64,000 nucleotides of DNA. It comes from Janthinobacterium aquaticum. Its GTDB lineage: Bacteria; Pseudomonadota; Gammaproteobacteria; Burkholderiales; Burkholderiaceae_D. The position numbers and the translations under genes were made by a program. Location of the stretch: positions 124,001 through 188,000 of the forward strand of contig NZ_WFLK01000004.1 in NCBI RefSeq assembly GCF_009208565.1. The letters run 5' to 3'. The notes under the pieces were generated by a model, which ran no database searches, was not told where the DNA came from, and was given only the letters and a program-made list of their open reading frames with translations. This document shows positions 16,723 through 26,359 of the stretch, piece by piece (position 1 is the first letter of the stretch; every line of letters starts with the position of its first letter).

Positions 16723-18921
16723 TCAGTCGCTGCTGGTGCAGCGCTGTATTGCTTCTGTAAAGGTATGCGCGGTGAAGGGCTTGGACAGATACTCGTCGGC
16801 ACCGGCCGCAAGGCATCGGCTGCGTTCGCCTTCGATGGCGTTGGCAGTCAGCGCGATAATGGGCGTGCGTGGCAGATTGAATGCCTGCTCGTGCGCACGG
16901 CGACGCTGGCACGCTTCGTAGCCATCCATGACTGGCATGCGGCAGTCCATCAGCACCAGATCATAGGCCGTCATTTCCATCGCCTCGAGCGCCTGCCGGC
17001 CATCGGTGACTTCATCGACGGTCCAGCCCAGTCTGGCGAGCAGGATGCGCGCCAGCTGCCGGTTCATTTCCATGTCTTCGACCAGCAGGGCGCGCCTGCC
17101 AAGTGCAGGGGCGGGTGTGTCAACGACTGCCGGCTGGCGCGTTTCGCTTGCCTGCAGCAGTCTGGTTGGCAATTCAAAGCTGAAGGTCGAGCCACTGTTC
17201 TCTTCGCTGCTAAACCAGATCGTGCCCCCCATCAGCTCAACGAGGTGCTTGCAAATGGCCAGTCCCAGTCCTGTCCCGCCATACTGGGTGCTGATGCTGG
17301 GATCTGCCTGGCGGAAAGCCTTGAACAGATGGCGCTGCGCTTCCGGGCGTATGCCGATGCCGCTGTCGCGGATGCTGTAGCGCAAGCGCCAGCTGTTGTC
17401 ATCAGCTGTGGGGGCAATGGCCTGCAGGCTGATTGTAATGTCGCCGGCCGGGGTAAATTTGATGGCGTTGCTGAGCAGGTTGCCCAGCACCTGGCGCAAG
17501 CGGGCCGGATCGCCTTCGGCATGGCCCGGTATCGTGTCGATGCGAGTGGCGATGTGTAGTTGCTTGCCGTGTGCCTTGCTGCTGTGCAGGGAAATGACCT
17601 GCCCGATCAGTTGTTCAGGCTGATAGACTGTGCGCTCCAGTTCCAGGTGTCCTGCCTCGACTTTTGAAAAATCCAGGACATCGTTAATAATGCGCAGCAA
17701 CTCCAGTGCGGCCTGGTGCACATTATCGGCGTAGCTGCGCTGGGTAGGGTCGAGTCTGGTTCCCAGCATCAGCTCGCTCATGCCCAGCAGGCCGTTCATC
17801 GGTGTGCGGATTTCATGGCTGGTAATGGCCAGAAAACGCGACTTGGCGGCATTGGCGGCATCGGCCTGTATTTTCAGCGCAATGGCTTCGGCAGCATCCT
17901 GTTCGCGCCGCTTGAGCAGCGACGCCATGATCAGGAAAGCAATCAGTACGGCGATCATGCTGGGTAGCACAACCAGGAACAGCATGCGCAAATTGTCGTA
18001 CCAGCCAGCGAGCAGCAGTTCTTTGGTGATGGTTGCGTTGATAATCAGAGGGTAGTCGCGCACCACGCGCACGGCGCCCATGCGCAGCACAGGCTGGAAG
18101 TTGTTGTAGGCACGCACGCTGTCGGTCAGCACGACGTCGTGCTGCTTGCCCGAACTGATCACTTCGTGGGTAGGACCTCCCAGCCACCGTTTTCCCATCA
18201 TCGATTCGTGCCGGGGCCAGCGGGCCAGCAAGGTGTAGTCGCTGCGGTACAGCGAAATGGCCGAATAGCGGCCAAGGCTGACGTGGCGATAAAACTCGCT
18301 GAAAAAATTACTTGATACACCGACCAGTGCCACGCCGGCAAAATTACCCTTGGCATCATTAAGGCGCTGGCTGATATAGAACGTCCATTCCTGATTGCCC
18401 CTGTTACGCACCGGCTCGCTCAGGAAAGGCACCAGGGTCTTGTGCTGCTGGTGATATTGAAAATAATCGCGGTCGGCCAGGTTGATCTGCGGCGCCGGAT
18501 AGTTGCGCGAGAAATTGATGACATTGCCATCGGCTGCAATAATGGTGGCCACATCGATTTGCGGCGCCACGCCGATCCGGTCGCGCATGGACTGGTAAAA
18601 AGCTGCCGTCCCGAAGGCTGCACGCTGTGCCGCGACGGACGAAGGCATGTCGCCAATCTGCCCGGCAATGCTGTCAAGCACCTGGTAGCTCGATGTCATG
18701 GTTTGTGCCGTATTTTCGGCCAATACCGTGGACAGGTTATCCATAGTATCTCGCCAGTCGGACAGTTCATGCTCGTACAGCCGCCAGCTTGCCACGGCCG
18801 TAGTCAGTACCAGCATCGACAGCAGGACCACGCAGATGATCATGGTGGCCTGGCGCGCCGTCAGGCCTGCCCAGCGTTGCGATGAGTTCGTTTCAATCAG
18901 GCGTTTGAGCAGCTTGTTCAT
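16723..18921 (-). CDS. Hybrid sensor histidine kinase (sensor-HisKA-HATPase-REC)
   Basis: A 732-residue membrane kinase. TM1 is near residues 25-45. A periplasmic dCache/PDC-like sensor of about 250 residues contains [13 protein letters not shown]2 is near 300. HisKA has [15 protein letters not shown] with the phosphoacceptor histidine. The HATPase contains NLLSNAIKF and GTGLGLAI. The C-terminal receiver ([10 protein letters not shown]...[13 protein letters not shown]) carries the acceptor aspartate. ATG 18921 is chosen because it follows the TGA of the Hpt gene by one base; an earlier ATG at 18939 would overlap it. The order kinase-Hpt-regulator predicts a multistep phosphorelay. Confidence 0.92.
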   Translation of the reverse strand: MNKLLKRLIETNSSQRWAGLTARQATMIICVVLLSMLVLTTAVASWRLYEHELSDWRDTMDNLSTVLAENTAQTMTSSYQVLDSIAGQIGDMPSSVAAQRAAFGTAAFYQSMRDRIGVAPQIDVATIIAADGNVINFSRNYPAPQINLADRDYFQYHQQHKTLVPFLSEPVRNRGNQEWTFYISQRLNDAKGNFAGVALVGVSSNFFSEFYRHVSLGRYSAISLYRSDYTLLARWPRHESMMGKRWLGGPTHEVISSGKQHDVVLTDSVRAYNNFQPVLRMGAVRVVRDYPLIINATITKELLLAGWYDNLRMLFLVVLPSMIAVLIAFLIMASLLKRREQDAAEAIALKIQADAANAAKSRFLAITSHEIRTPMNGLLGMSELMLGTRLDPTQRSYADNVHQAALELLRIINDVLDFSKVEAGHLELERTVYQPEQLIGQVISLHSSKAHGKQLHIATRIDTIPGHAEGDPARLRQVLGNLLSNAIKFTPAGDITISLQAIAPTADDNSWRLRYSIRDSGIGIRPEAQRHLFKAFRQADPSISTQYGGTGLGLAICKHLVELMGGTIWFSSEENSGSTFSFELPTRLLQASETRQPAVVDTPAPALGRRALLVEDMEMNRQLARILLARLGWTVDEVTDGRQALEAMEMTAYDLVLMDCRMPVMDGYEACQRRRAHEQAFNLPRTPIIALTANAIEGERSRCLAAGADEYLSKPFTAHTFTEAIQRCTSSD

Positions 18922-18922
18922 G

Positions 18923-19276
18923 TCAGGCGGCAGGCGCATCGATACTTGTTCTTACTTCACTAAGCACACGATCAAACAATGCATGCAATGATGGTTGATG
19001 CAACGGCAGTGCGTGGTGCTGGCGCGCGGTGTTTTCGATGTGCTGCAATTGCGCGCACAGTTGTGTGGCGCCAATCAGCATTGCCATACCCTTGAGCGCA
19101 TGACTGGCGCTGGCAACGGCAGTGGCGTCCTGCCGGCGCAAGCCATCGTGCAGGCGTTCGGCCAGCTGGGGGGCGTGCTCAAGAAAGGTCTGCGACAGCA
19201 GCAGAAAGGTGGCCCTGTCGCCAGCGGCCGCCATCAGCACCTGCGGATCGATGTCGTGATAGGGCGACTGTTTCAC
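18923..19276 (-). CDS. Hpt (histidine phosphotransfer) protein
   Basis: A protein of about 117 residues with the Hpt signature [14 protein letters not shown] (phosphoacceptor H). It would pass phosphate from the receiver of the adjacent hybrid kinase to the downstream regulator. The start is uncertain. The frame is open to TTG 19471, but that upstream part is AT-rich and unlike protein, so GTG 19276 ([12 protein letters not shown]) is chosen; it gives the usual Hpt length. The Shine-Dalgarno is weak. The stop codon is coupled to the kinase start. Confidence 0.8.
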   Translation of the reverse strand: MKQSPYHDIDPQVLMAAAGDRATFLLLSQTFLEHAPQLAERLHDGLRRQDATAVASASHALKGMAMLIGATQLCAQLQHIENTARQHHALPLHQPSLHALFDRVLSEVRTSIDAPAA

Positions 19277-19474
19277 GGTGGTAACTGCTGTGAGCCGGTG
19301 CTGGCCGGTGAAGATGCGACAAGGCGCGATGGCGCGGGGAGCTGCTGCAACATCAAAAGCCTCTGGATAAGATGAAGGCCAGTATGGCTTTTCAGGTTGC
19401 CATGTTACAACGAAAATTGTTATTTTTGAAAATTTAATCGGTGAATGAAAGTCATTCACGGCATTTAGCAACAG

Positions 19475-20098
19475 TTAGCGTGTATCGCGTGTAAATTGGG
19501 CGCAAGCTGCACGCAAGTAGCCGCGCAATTCGTCATAGTTGACTGGTTTGCTGAAAAATACGACGCCAGGCGGCAGGCCGCCGCGTGCCAGGACGTCGCT
19601 TTCACTCAAGGCCGACAGTACGGCAATATGCATAGGACGCAACTGCGGGTCGGCAATAATAGTGTTGATGACCTCGTAGCCGTCGATGCCGTCCATCATG
19701 ATATCGATCAGCAGGATTTCCGGTTGGCGCCGTGCAATTTCCAGCAGAGCCTGATAGCCGTTATCGCAAAACACGGCCTGTTCCGTCATGCCCCAGTCCA
19801 GCAGGTGGCGCTGGTACAGCGTGCGTTGCATGGGATTGTCTTCGACAATCAGGATAATCGGCGACCCTTGCGATGCGCTCACCTTGGGCGCTGCGCCGGA
19901 CATGGCGCTATTGCCGGCGTGCTGGCCCTTGTAGGCGAGGATGGACGCAAGCGGTATGCGGCGATGGCCACCCTGCGTTTTCCAGGCATCGATCGAGCCA
20001 GCTTCCACCAGATGCTGCACCGATGATACGGAGATGCCCAGGATTTCTGCTGCGCGCTGGGTAGTACACACTTCCTGCGTATCAAGTAGGGGTTTCAT
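19475..20098 (-). CDS. Response regulator with N-terminal excisionase-type HTH and C-terminal receiver
   Basis: A 207-residue protein with reversed domain order. An N-terminal MerR/excisionase-like helix-turn-helix (residues about 10-55: TTQRAAEILGISVSSVQHLV...TQGGHRRIP) is joined by a Ser/Ala linker to a C-terminal receiver. The receiver runs from IILIVEDNPMQ, through LIDIMMDGIDGYE with the acceptor aspartate, to the late lysine in FFSKPVN. It is first in the minus-strand order regulator-Hpt-hybrid kinase, so it is probably the phosphorelay output. DNA targets are unknown. An HTH ahead of the receiver is less common than the OmpR/NarL order. Confidence 0.88.
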   Translation of the reverse strand: MKPLLDTQEVCTTQRAAEILGISVSSVQHLVEAGSIDAWKTQGGHRRIPLASILAYKGQHAGNSAMSGAAPKVSASQGSPIILIVEDNPMQRTLYQRHLLDWGMTEQAVFCDNGYQALLEIARRQPEILLIDIMMDGIDGYEVINTIIADPQLRPMHIAVLSALSESDVLARGGLPPGVVFFSKPVNYDELRGYLRAACAQFTRDTR

Positions 20099-20170
20099 GA
20101 AGTCACTGGCGATAAACGAAATTCGCTATTATCGCTATAAATTGCTTGAAACAATGCGTTTAATTTATCG

Positions 20171-20881
20171 TCAGCGCGATGAAAGCAAACTTGTTGCATT
20201 CAAAACTGGCAAAACGGCGTCCAGACTGTCGACTTCATAGGTCGGCACCGCCTGCGTACCATTGACCAGCCCGTCCGGATTGAACCAGCAGCTGTCGATG
20301 CCATAGCGGTTGGCACCGAGGATGTCGGCGTCGAGGCGGTCGCCGATAATCACCATCTGCTCTTTGGTGATCGGGCGTGCCATCTTGACGGCGTAGTCGA
20401 AAAAGCGCACGTCGGGCTTGGCGTGGCCGCAGGCTTCGGAGGTGGCGACAAACGAGATATATTGGGCCAGGCCTGTGCTGGCGAGGCGGCGGTTCTGGAT
20501 CGCTTCGACGCCATTGGTGATAATGCCCACTTCGGCGGTCGCCGACAGGCTGGCGCACAGTTGCAGTGCGCCGTCGATCAGCACGGCCGTTTCCGACAGG
20601 GACTCCAGGTACAGGCGGCTGGCTGCCTGTGGATCGAACGCCAGGCCGTATTCTTCGAACGTCTGGGCAAAGCGCTGTACCTTCAGCACATCCTTGGTAA
20701 CGGTGCCCAGCTCAAAGCTGCGCCATAGCGCGGTATTGATCACCTGGTAGCGCGAGAACAGGGCGTCTGGCGCCTCCTGCAGGCCCAGCTGTTGCATGGT
20801 GCGTACGAACGACAGTTTTTCCGAGGCCCTGAAATCGAGCAGGGTGTCGTCGAGGTCAAACAGAAAAAGTTGATACTTCAT
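20171..20881 (-). CDS. yjjG: HAD-family pyrimidine 5'-nucleotidase YjjG
   Basis: A 236-residue HAD phosphatase. Motif I is FLFDLDDTLLDF at the start, with the nucleophile Asp and the general acid two residues later. Motif II is GIITNG, motif III the lysine in CGHAKPDVRFF, and motif IV IIGDRLDADI. The helical cap between motifs I and II matches YjjG, which removes phosphate from non-canonical pyrimidine nucleotides and protects DNA from mutagenic bases. It is cytosolic and not clearly in an operon. ATG at 20881. Confidence 0.9.
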   Translation of the reverse strand: MKYQLFLFDLDDTLLDFRASEKLSFVRTMQQLGLQEAPDALFSRYQVINTALWRSFELGTVTKDVLKVQRFAQTFEEYGLAFDPQAASRLYLESLSETAVLIDGALQLCASLSATAEVGIITNGVEAIQNRRLASTGLAQYISFVATSEACGHAKPDVRFFDYAVKMARPITKEQMVIIGDRLDADILGANRYGIDSCWFNPDGLVNGTQAVPTYEVDSLDAVLPVLNATSLLSSR

Positions 20882-20956
20882 GATAAATGGATGCTGGCTG
20901 GGAACAGCCGCATCCTAGCATGGCCAGCCGAGTCTGGCTGACGAAGGCGGCCCCTG

Positions 20957-21448
20957 TCAGTCCTGGCGCCACCAGTCGAGCAAGGTCTCGTCGTTGTCGT
21001 CATCGAGATTGGCGTAGATGTTGGCGAAATACCATTCTATGCCGGTGCGTTCACGAAAGGCGTCAAACGGGGCGTTGACGTTCCCAAGGCCGTGATGGCC
21101 GGGTACGCTGAAGGTCAGGTTGCCCTGGTACTGGCCATCGAGCGTGCCGCCAAGCTGAGTCCTGACATCATGTTCGAGCTGCAGCACATCTGCCTGCGGC
21201 GCCTCGTCGGCATACAGCTGGATGCAAAAGTTGCCGCCGCGCTTGAGCACCACTGCCGGTTCCATTGCGTTTTCAATATTGACGACGTCGCCGCGCGCCA
21301 GGTTCAGCGTCAGGCCGGGCGAGGCCAGCAGTTCGTAGACATGGGTGTCGATCTGGCGTGCCGGCAATGCTTCAAAGACGGGGCCCTGCTTGTTTTTGCC
21401 TGCCAGTACCTGAATGTGCGGCAGTTCATGGCAATTGATATCTTCCAC
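20957..21448 (-). CDS. DUF4265 domain protein
   Basis: A protein of about 163 residues. GTG 21448 is preferred over the longer open frame because AGGAAA lies about 6 bases upstream and the extra N-terminal part is not protein-like. The sequence is acidic and mixed alpha/beta (LPHIQVLAGKNKQGPVFEAL near the start; TGIEWYFANIYANLDDD near the end), which I associate with DUF4265. No biochemical function is known to me. It is cytosolic, with no signal peptide or membrane segment. It lies between yjjG and the Crp/Fnr gene on the same strand. Confidence 0.7.
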   Translation of the reverse strand: MEDINCHELPHIQVLAGKNKQGPVFEALPARQIDTHVYELLASPGLTLNLARGDVVNIENAMEPAVVLKRGGNFCIQLYADEAPQADVLQLEHDVRTQLGGTLDGQYQGNLTFSVPGHHGLGNVNAPFDAFRERTGIEWYFANIYANLDDDNDETLLDWWRQD

Positions 21449-21557
21449 AGCGTGTTTCCTGTTTTCCTGTTCAAGCCCTATTGTAGCGACACCCGGCGCC
21501 GCACATAAAAAAAGCACGCCGGAGCGTGCTTGAATGGGGAGGAGACAGGTGAGTCGA

Positions 21558-22379
21558 TTAGTTGTGCAAGCTTGGATTGATGGCGCGGCGGAACTGTTCG
21601 AAGCCGGCGCGGGCAGCCTTGTAGCAATTGCCGGCTGCCGCTTCCAGGCCTTCGCGGTCCAGCACTTCCACGGTGCCGCGGCGATACTGGATCAGGCCTT
21701 CGTCCTGCAACTTGCGGGCCGTGACGGTGATGCTTTCACGGCGCACGCCCAGCATATTGGCCATGGTGTCCTGTGTAACTTTCAGTTCGTTCGACAGCGA
21801 GCGGTCGAGACGGTCAAGCAGCCAGCGGCACAGTTTTTGTTCGATGCTGCAGTGGCGGCCACCGACCACGTTTTGTGCCATCTGGGCAAACATTGCGCTG
21901 GTGTAGCGCATCAGCAGTTGGGCCAGCGCGCCGCCCTCGCTGAAGACTTCACGCAGGAACGATGTTTTCAGGCGATAGCCGTAGCCGGCGCTTTGCACGA
22001 CAGCGGTGCAGGTGGCGCGTTCGCCGTCATACAGGGCGACGCCAGCGACGCCTTCGCGGCCGACAACGGCGATTTCGGTGGTGGCGCCGTCTTCCATCAC
22101 GTACAACAGCGAAACGATGGCGTTGGTAGGGAAATAGGTGTATTCGATCTTGTCGCCGAAGTCGAACAGATGTTTGCCGGCGGGCAGGGTAACCAGTTCA
22201 AGCTGGCAGAACAGACGTTCCAGATCGGCGCGCGACAGGGCACGCAGCAACTCGTTCTGCTGGGCACCGGTAATGCTGATCATCGGCGTGGCAGGCGCTT
22301 TGACGGGGGCGGCGCTCCAGTCGCGGGCGGCGGCGTTGCTGGTCGATGCTGGGGTCAGGTTGCTGTATGCTTTGTACAT
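21558..22379 (-). CDS. Crp/Fnr family transcriptional regulator
   Basis: A 273-residue regulator. The start is ATG 22379 (MYKAYSNL), with ACGAGG upstream. A variable N-terminal tail of about 45 residues precedes the cyclic-nucleotide-binding-like beta barrel (FDFGDKIEYTYFPTNAIVSL, TEIAVVGREGVAG). A long dimer helix and a winged helix-turn-helix follow (VTQDTMANMLGVRRESITVT). There are no N-terminal FNR iron-sulfur cysteines. The effector is therefore unknown; this short-barrel type is common in Oxalobacteraceae and Rhizobiales. The 300 bases upstream contain no gene. Confidence 0.88.
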   Translation of the reverse strand: MYKAYSNLTPASTSNAAARDWSAAPVKAPATPMISITGAQQNELLRALSRADLERLFCQLELVTLPAGKHLFDFGDKIEYTYFPTNAIVSLLYVMEDGATTEIAVVGREGVAGVALYDGERATCTAVVQSAGYGYRLKTSFLREVFSEGGALAQLLMRYTSAMFAQMAQNVVGGRHCSIEQKLCRWLLDRLDRSLSNELKVTQDTMANMLGVRRESITVTARKLQDEGLIQYRRGTVEVLDREGLEAAAGNCYKAARAGFEQFRRAINPSLHN

Positions 22380-22679
22380 GGTATGGCCTCGTTTTCTGAT
22401 CTTGTTGATTGGCTGTCTGTTATTTATTGTGCTGCTTGTTACTGTCTGCTGCGTTGTGTTCTGCAATGACTCCACTATAGAAGTTGGCCGCCGTCATGGG
22501 CATCGGATGAGCTGACGTGCTTGTGTAGGCTAGGAACATTGCCCTTTGTCATCCCACTCCTACGTCAGATAATTTCTTATTGGCATGCTTTATGGGGTGC
22601 CCGGGCGTACGGGCGTGACGGGGCCTGCCCATGATCCTGTCGGACCGGCTTGTTCTTGTTTAAAGCGAGGAGAGAATGC
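22380..22679. other. 300-base gap upstream of the Crp/Fnr gene
   Basis: No gene or clear regulatory palindrome is seen. It serves as the leader of the minus-strand Crp/Fnr gene and the downstream region of the minus-strand small gene beyond it. Confidence 0.4.
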
Positions 22680-22868
22680 TTAGTTCAGTGACTTGCCGGC
22701 CGGCGGCTGGCGTTGTTGCCATGCATGCAGCGCAAGCCGGTAGGCGGCCAGTTCTTCCTGGTACATATCGAGGATGCAATAGGTGCAGCCGCTATTGCAG
22801 CAGGCGTTGTCGTCAGGCGGGGCAGGCGGCTCTGGCGGGGGATCGAGAGGCAGGGAATCGATAGACAT
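22680..22868 (-). CDS. Small oxidoreductase-like domain protein
   Basis: A 62-residue protein. A Pro-rich N-terminus (PPPEPPAPPDDNACC) is followed by CCNSGCTYCILDMYQEELAA, the four-cysteine signature of the 'oxidoreductase-like, N-terminal' family (also found in mitochondrial proteins). The cysteine spacing suggests metal or Fe-S binding, unproven here. ATG at 22868; a strong ribosome binding site is not obvious. Confidence 0.75.
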   Translation of the reverse strand: MSIDSLPLDPPPEPPAPPDDNACCNSGCTYCILDMYQEELAAYRLALHAWQQRQPPAGKSLN

Positions 22869-23226
22869 AAAATACAGAACCGGATTGATGGCGGCCGTGC
22901 CGCAGCAGATGGAATGGTTTTTGCTGTAATTGGTAATTGATGTAATTCATACTTTCCGTGTACAGTGGCGATGAATTAGGGTATCGTTTACAGCACTGAT
23001 ATTGTATCTTCTGCGCGCGATGTTCCGCCGGCGCTCTTCTCCGCCGCCACCGCCGCACATCTCCCCAGCGCTCCCGCACTCGCAAGACAGAATGCCTCGG
23101 AGCACAGAGGTGCCGAAGTGCATTGATGATGGCTTGCAAATTGCTCAAACGGAGCTGCCAGTGCCACGAAATGTTGTTTATTGAGAAAGCATGGCTTCCG
23201 CAGTGCGGAGGCACACCAGAAAATTT
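22869..23226. other. 358-base gap before the helicase gene
   Basis: Holds the divergent leaders of the small oxidoreductase-like gene and the DEAD-box helicase gene. A 60-codon open frame at 23002-23184 has no ribosome binding site and a Pro/Arg-rich low-complexity product; I do not call it. RNA structure in the helicase leader is possible but not resolved by eye. Confidence 0.4.
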
Positions 23227-24765
23227 ATGTCTGAAATTGAACTGACTCCTACGCCCGGCCCGGCGCCCACGCCCGCCACCCCGACTGCTCCTGCCGCTGC
23301 ACCCACCCCATCCGACATTGCTCCCACTGTGCTGTTTTCCGATTTCGGCCTGGCGCCGGAAATCCTGCGCGCCCTGACCGAGCAAGGCTACTCCAAGCCG
23401 ACCCCGATCCAGGCGCAGGCCATTCCCGTAGTGCTGCAAGGGCGTGACGTGATGGGCGCCGCCCAGACCGGCACTGGCAAGACGGCTGGCTTTTCGCTGC
23501 CGATCATTCAATTGCTGCTTGCCCATGCCAGCAGCAGCATGTCGCCAGCGCGCCACCCGGTGCGCGCGCTGATCCTGACCCCTACGCGCGAACTGGCAGT
23601 GCAGGTTGCCGAAAACGTGCAGGCCTACGCCAAACATACGCCGCTGCGTTCGACCGTGGTGTTTGGCGGCATGGACATGAAGCCGCAGACAGTGACCCTG
23701 CGTGGCGGCGTGGAAATCGTGATTGCCACTCCGGGCCGCCTGCTTGACCATATCGAGCAGAAAAACATCAGCCTGGGCCAGGTGCAGATGCTGGTTATGG
23801 ACGAGGCCGACCGCATGCTTGACATGGGTTTCCTGCCGGATCTGCAGCGCATTATCAATCTGCTGCCGAAACAGCGGCAGAACCTGATGTTCTCGGCCAC
23901 CTTCTCGCCGGAAATCAAGAAGCTGGCCAATACCTTCCTGAACAATCCGCTGACTATCGAAGTGGCGCGCAGCAACCAGACGGCCGACAAAGTCACGCAG
24001 GTAGTCTACAAGGTGCCGGAAGACCAGAAACATGCACTGGTTGCGCATCTGCTGCGCCAGCGCGACCTGAAACAGGTGATCGTGTTTTCCAATACCAAGA
24101 TCGGCGCCTCGCGCCTGGCGCGGGTGCTGGAGCAGGAAGGCATGCGTGCCACCGCGATTCACGGCGACAAGACCCAGCAGGAACGCATGGCGGCACTCGA
24201 AGCGTTCAAGAAAGGCGAGATCGATGTACTGGTTGCCACCGACGTGGCGGCCCGCGGCCTCGATATTTCCGACCTGCCTTGCGTGATCAACTTCGATTTG
24301 CCTTACAACGCGGAAGACTACGTGCACCGCATCGGTCGTACCGGCCGCGCCGGCGCTTCCGGCGACGCCATCTCGATCTATTCCGACAAGGACGAGCGCC
24401 TGCTGGCCGATATCGAAAAATTGATCAAGCAAACCGTCAAACGTGGCGATCTGGCCGGCTTTAACCCGGCACCGGCACGCGAATCGCGCGATGGCGAGCG
24501 CCGTGCGCCGCGCCGCAGCGACAGTGGTGAAGCGCGTCCAGTCCGTACGCCCTCCAGCGACACGGATATGCGCGCATCAGGCCGTTTTCAAGATCGCACT
24601 GGCCGAACTGCTTTCGGACCCGGTAGCCGTCGTGAAAAGGTTGATCCTTGGTTTCTCAAGCCGTATGAGCCAGCTAAAACATTAGCGACAGCCACACCCA
24701 ATATTTCCGTAAGTAAACCTCCAAAAAAACTCGCCGCTCTCCTGGGTGGTTTGAACAAACGATAG
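23227..24765 (+). CDS. DEAD-box ATP-dependent RNA helicase (RhlE-like)
   Basis: A protein of about 512 residues. After a Pro/Thr/Ala-rich N-terminus the canonical motifs appear in order: Q motif (GYSKPTPIQAQAIP), I (AQTGTGKT), Ia (PTRELAVQ), GG, Ib (TPGRLLD), II (DEAD in LVMDEADRML), III (SAT), IV (VIVFSNTK), V (ATDVAARGLDI) and VI (YVHRIGRTGRAG). A basic Arg/Ser-rich tail ends in LAALLGGLNKR. It remodels structured RNA in ribosome assembly or mRNA decay. The start is ATG 23227 (MSEIEL); an in-frame ATG at 23191 is possible. Confidence 0.93.
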   Translation: MSEIELTPTPGPAPTPATPTAPAAAPTPSDIAPTVLFSDFGLAPEILRALTEQGYSKPTPIQAQAIPVVLQGRDVMGAAQTGTGKTAGFSLPIIQLLLAHASSSMSPARHPVRALILTPTRELAVQVAENVQAYAKHTPLRSTVVFGGMDMKPQTVTLRGGVEIVIATPGRLLDHIEQKNISLGQVQMLVMDEADRMLDMGFLPDLQRIINLLPKQRQNLMFSATFSPEIKKLANTFLNNPLTIEVARSNQTADKVTQVVYKVPEDQKHALVAHLLRQRDLKQVIVFSNTKIGASRLARVLEQEGMRATAIHGDKTQQERMAALEAFKKGEIDVLVATDVAARGLDISDLPCVINFDLPYNAEDYVHRIGRTGRAGASGDAISIYSDKDERLLADIEKLIKQTVKRGDLAGFNPAPARESRDGERRAPRRSDSGEARPVRTPSSDTDMRASGRFQDRTGRTAFGPGSRREKVDPWFLKPYEPAKTLATATPNISVSKPPKKLAALLGGLNKR

Positions 24766-24961
24766 TTATTCTGCATAATAGGACGCCTGACAATACGCCA
24801 ACTCAGACATGATTTGTCTATGATAGGTGTAGTTCTGGCGTCCTACGCACCAAGTCCTCATCTTCCCTCATCAAGCTAACAATATTCTAATACCCAATTC
24901 AATTAACCTCTTGGAAGGTGGTGAATTGCTTTTGGTAGTCAAGTTTATACAACTTTGATAT

Positions 24962-25867
24962 ATGAAAAATTCATCATGCAATAGAAAAGGTGTTTTTGCC
25001 ATTATTGTTGCTTACAATCCAAATTTAATCAACATACTTCGTCTGATTTCAATCCTTAATCATCAGGTTGAAAAAATTATTGTGGTCGACAATGGAAGTG
25101 CGAATTGCTCTGAATTGCGCGCTGGATGTGCGACTGCTGAAAATATCGAAATTATTGCTTTTGATAAAAATTTTGGTATTGCATATGCGCAAAATTGTGG
25201 GATTGATTTTGCAAGGAATGCTAAGGCAGAGTATCTTATTTTTTTTGATCAAGACAGTACGATAAAAGAAGATTTCGTTTTTTTGTTAAAAAATTATTTT
25301 TTGAAATTATCGGAATCCAGCAAAGTTGCCGTGGTCGCGCCAATATTTAAGGATGAAAAAAAGGGATTTTTCTATCCATTGATTCGTTTACGTAAATTCG
25401 GATTGCGTCGCAGGATTACTCCCGACGGTAGTGAAAACTTCCCTATTCAAGTTTCTTTCGTCATTTCATCAGGAACTTTTACCAGCATGGCCGTAGTCAA
25501 TGAAGTGGGCAACATGCATAGTGATTTTTTTATCGATTATGTAGATATTGAATGGTGCCTGCGTGCTGCACATGCGGGTTATTCCTTGTTTGCCGTGCCA
25601 GCTGTAAGCATGATGCACTCAATTGGAGATCGTTCTATCCTCTTTATACGATGGCGTTTGGCTATTCACTCTGAATGGCGGCGTTACTATAGAATAAGAA
25701 ACTCTTTTTTTCTCTATCATTTTTCTCACGTACCAAAAATACTTGCATTGCGAGAAATTTTCGTAAATATAATTCATCAATTTATTCTGATTGCAACGCA
25801 AAAAAACAAAAAAAAGCAGATAAAGTATTTGATGAGTGGAATTCTTGATGGTATTCGCTTTAAGTAA
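24962..25867 (+). CDS. GT2 glycosyltransferase, rhamnosyltransferase-like
   Basis: A 301-residue family 2 glycosyltransferase: GT-A start GVFAIIVAYNPN, nucleotide-binding KIIVVDNGS, and the acidic motif YLIFFDQDSTI in place of DxD. The C-terminus is basic and helical. It resembles dTDP-rhamnosyltransferases of O-antigen loci, fitting the rfbBDAC genes downstream. Base composition is strongly AT-rich compared with the helicase gene just upstream, a sign of horizontal acquisition. It opens the O-antigen region. ATG 24962 follows a poor Shine-Dalgarno. Confidence 0.85.
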   Translation: MKNSSCNRKGVFAIIVAYNPNLINILRLISILNHQVEKIIVVDNGSANCSELRAGCATAENIEIIAFDKNFGIAYAQNCGIDFARNAKAEYLIFFDQDSTIKEDFVFLLKNYFLKLSESSKVAVVAPIFKDEKKGFFYPLIRLRKFGLRRRITPDGSENFPIQVSFVISSGTFTSMAVVNEVGNMHSDFFIDYVDIEWCLRAAHAGYSLFAVPAVSMMHSIGDRSILFIRWRLAIHSEWRRYYRIRNSFFLYHFSHVPKILALREIFVNIIHQFILIATQKNKKKQIKYLMSGILDGIRFK

Positions 25868-26359
25868 TAAAGGAATGTTATATCGACGCATGGATGAAGG
25901 TTTGGCATCCGTTTTTGTATAGAAGAAATTGCTTTTGGCAGGCTATCGTATTTATTGAACTATAGGCACTCTGCCAGCAAGTGTATCTGTTTGTAAATCC
26001 CTCACTGCTTGTCATCGTTAGCTATCATAATGCCATGTTTGTGTTGTTGAATGATAATATTCCTCCATTAAAATGATGTAAAAAAGAAAATTTTTCAATA
26101 AGTTCAATTGTTGCTGACTTTGTGAAGACTGTTGCTATACTACAGTTTAAAGTATGCGTCATCTTGTTTCCATGTGGCATGTTTAATGATGTCAAATTGA
26201 AATCTTATTGATATTGTCAATTTATAGTGAACTGTTATGTTTGCAATAATTAATTGATGCCGAAGTAGTTCGATTATTATTATAAATATTGGTCTGCTAT
26301 CCAGATAAATTTTGTGCATAGTTAAATCAATTTTTCTCTATTTTTCAATGGATTTGGTT
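25868..26359. other. 492-base AT-rich gap between glycosyltransferases
   Basis: No supported gene. Strongly AT-rich, without long open frames. A weak promoter-like pair (TTGCTG 26111, TATACT 26136, 19-base spacer) is present. It may be a remnant of a lost gene in the O-antigen region. Confidence 0.4.

Noticed and set aside
23002-23184. 60-codon open frame upstream of the helicase
   Set aside because: No ribosome binding site and a low-complexity Pro/Arg product; possible structured leader instead.
22813-24432. Minus-strand open frame of about 539 codons
   Set aside because: Antisense shadow of the DEAD-box helicase; no family features.
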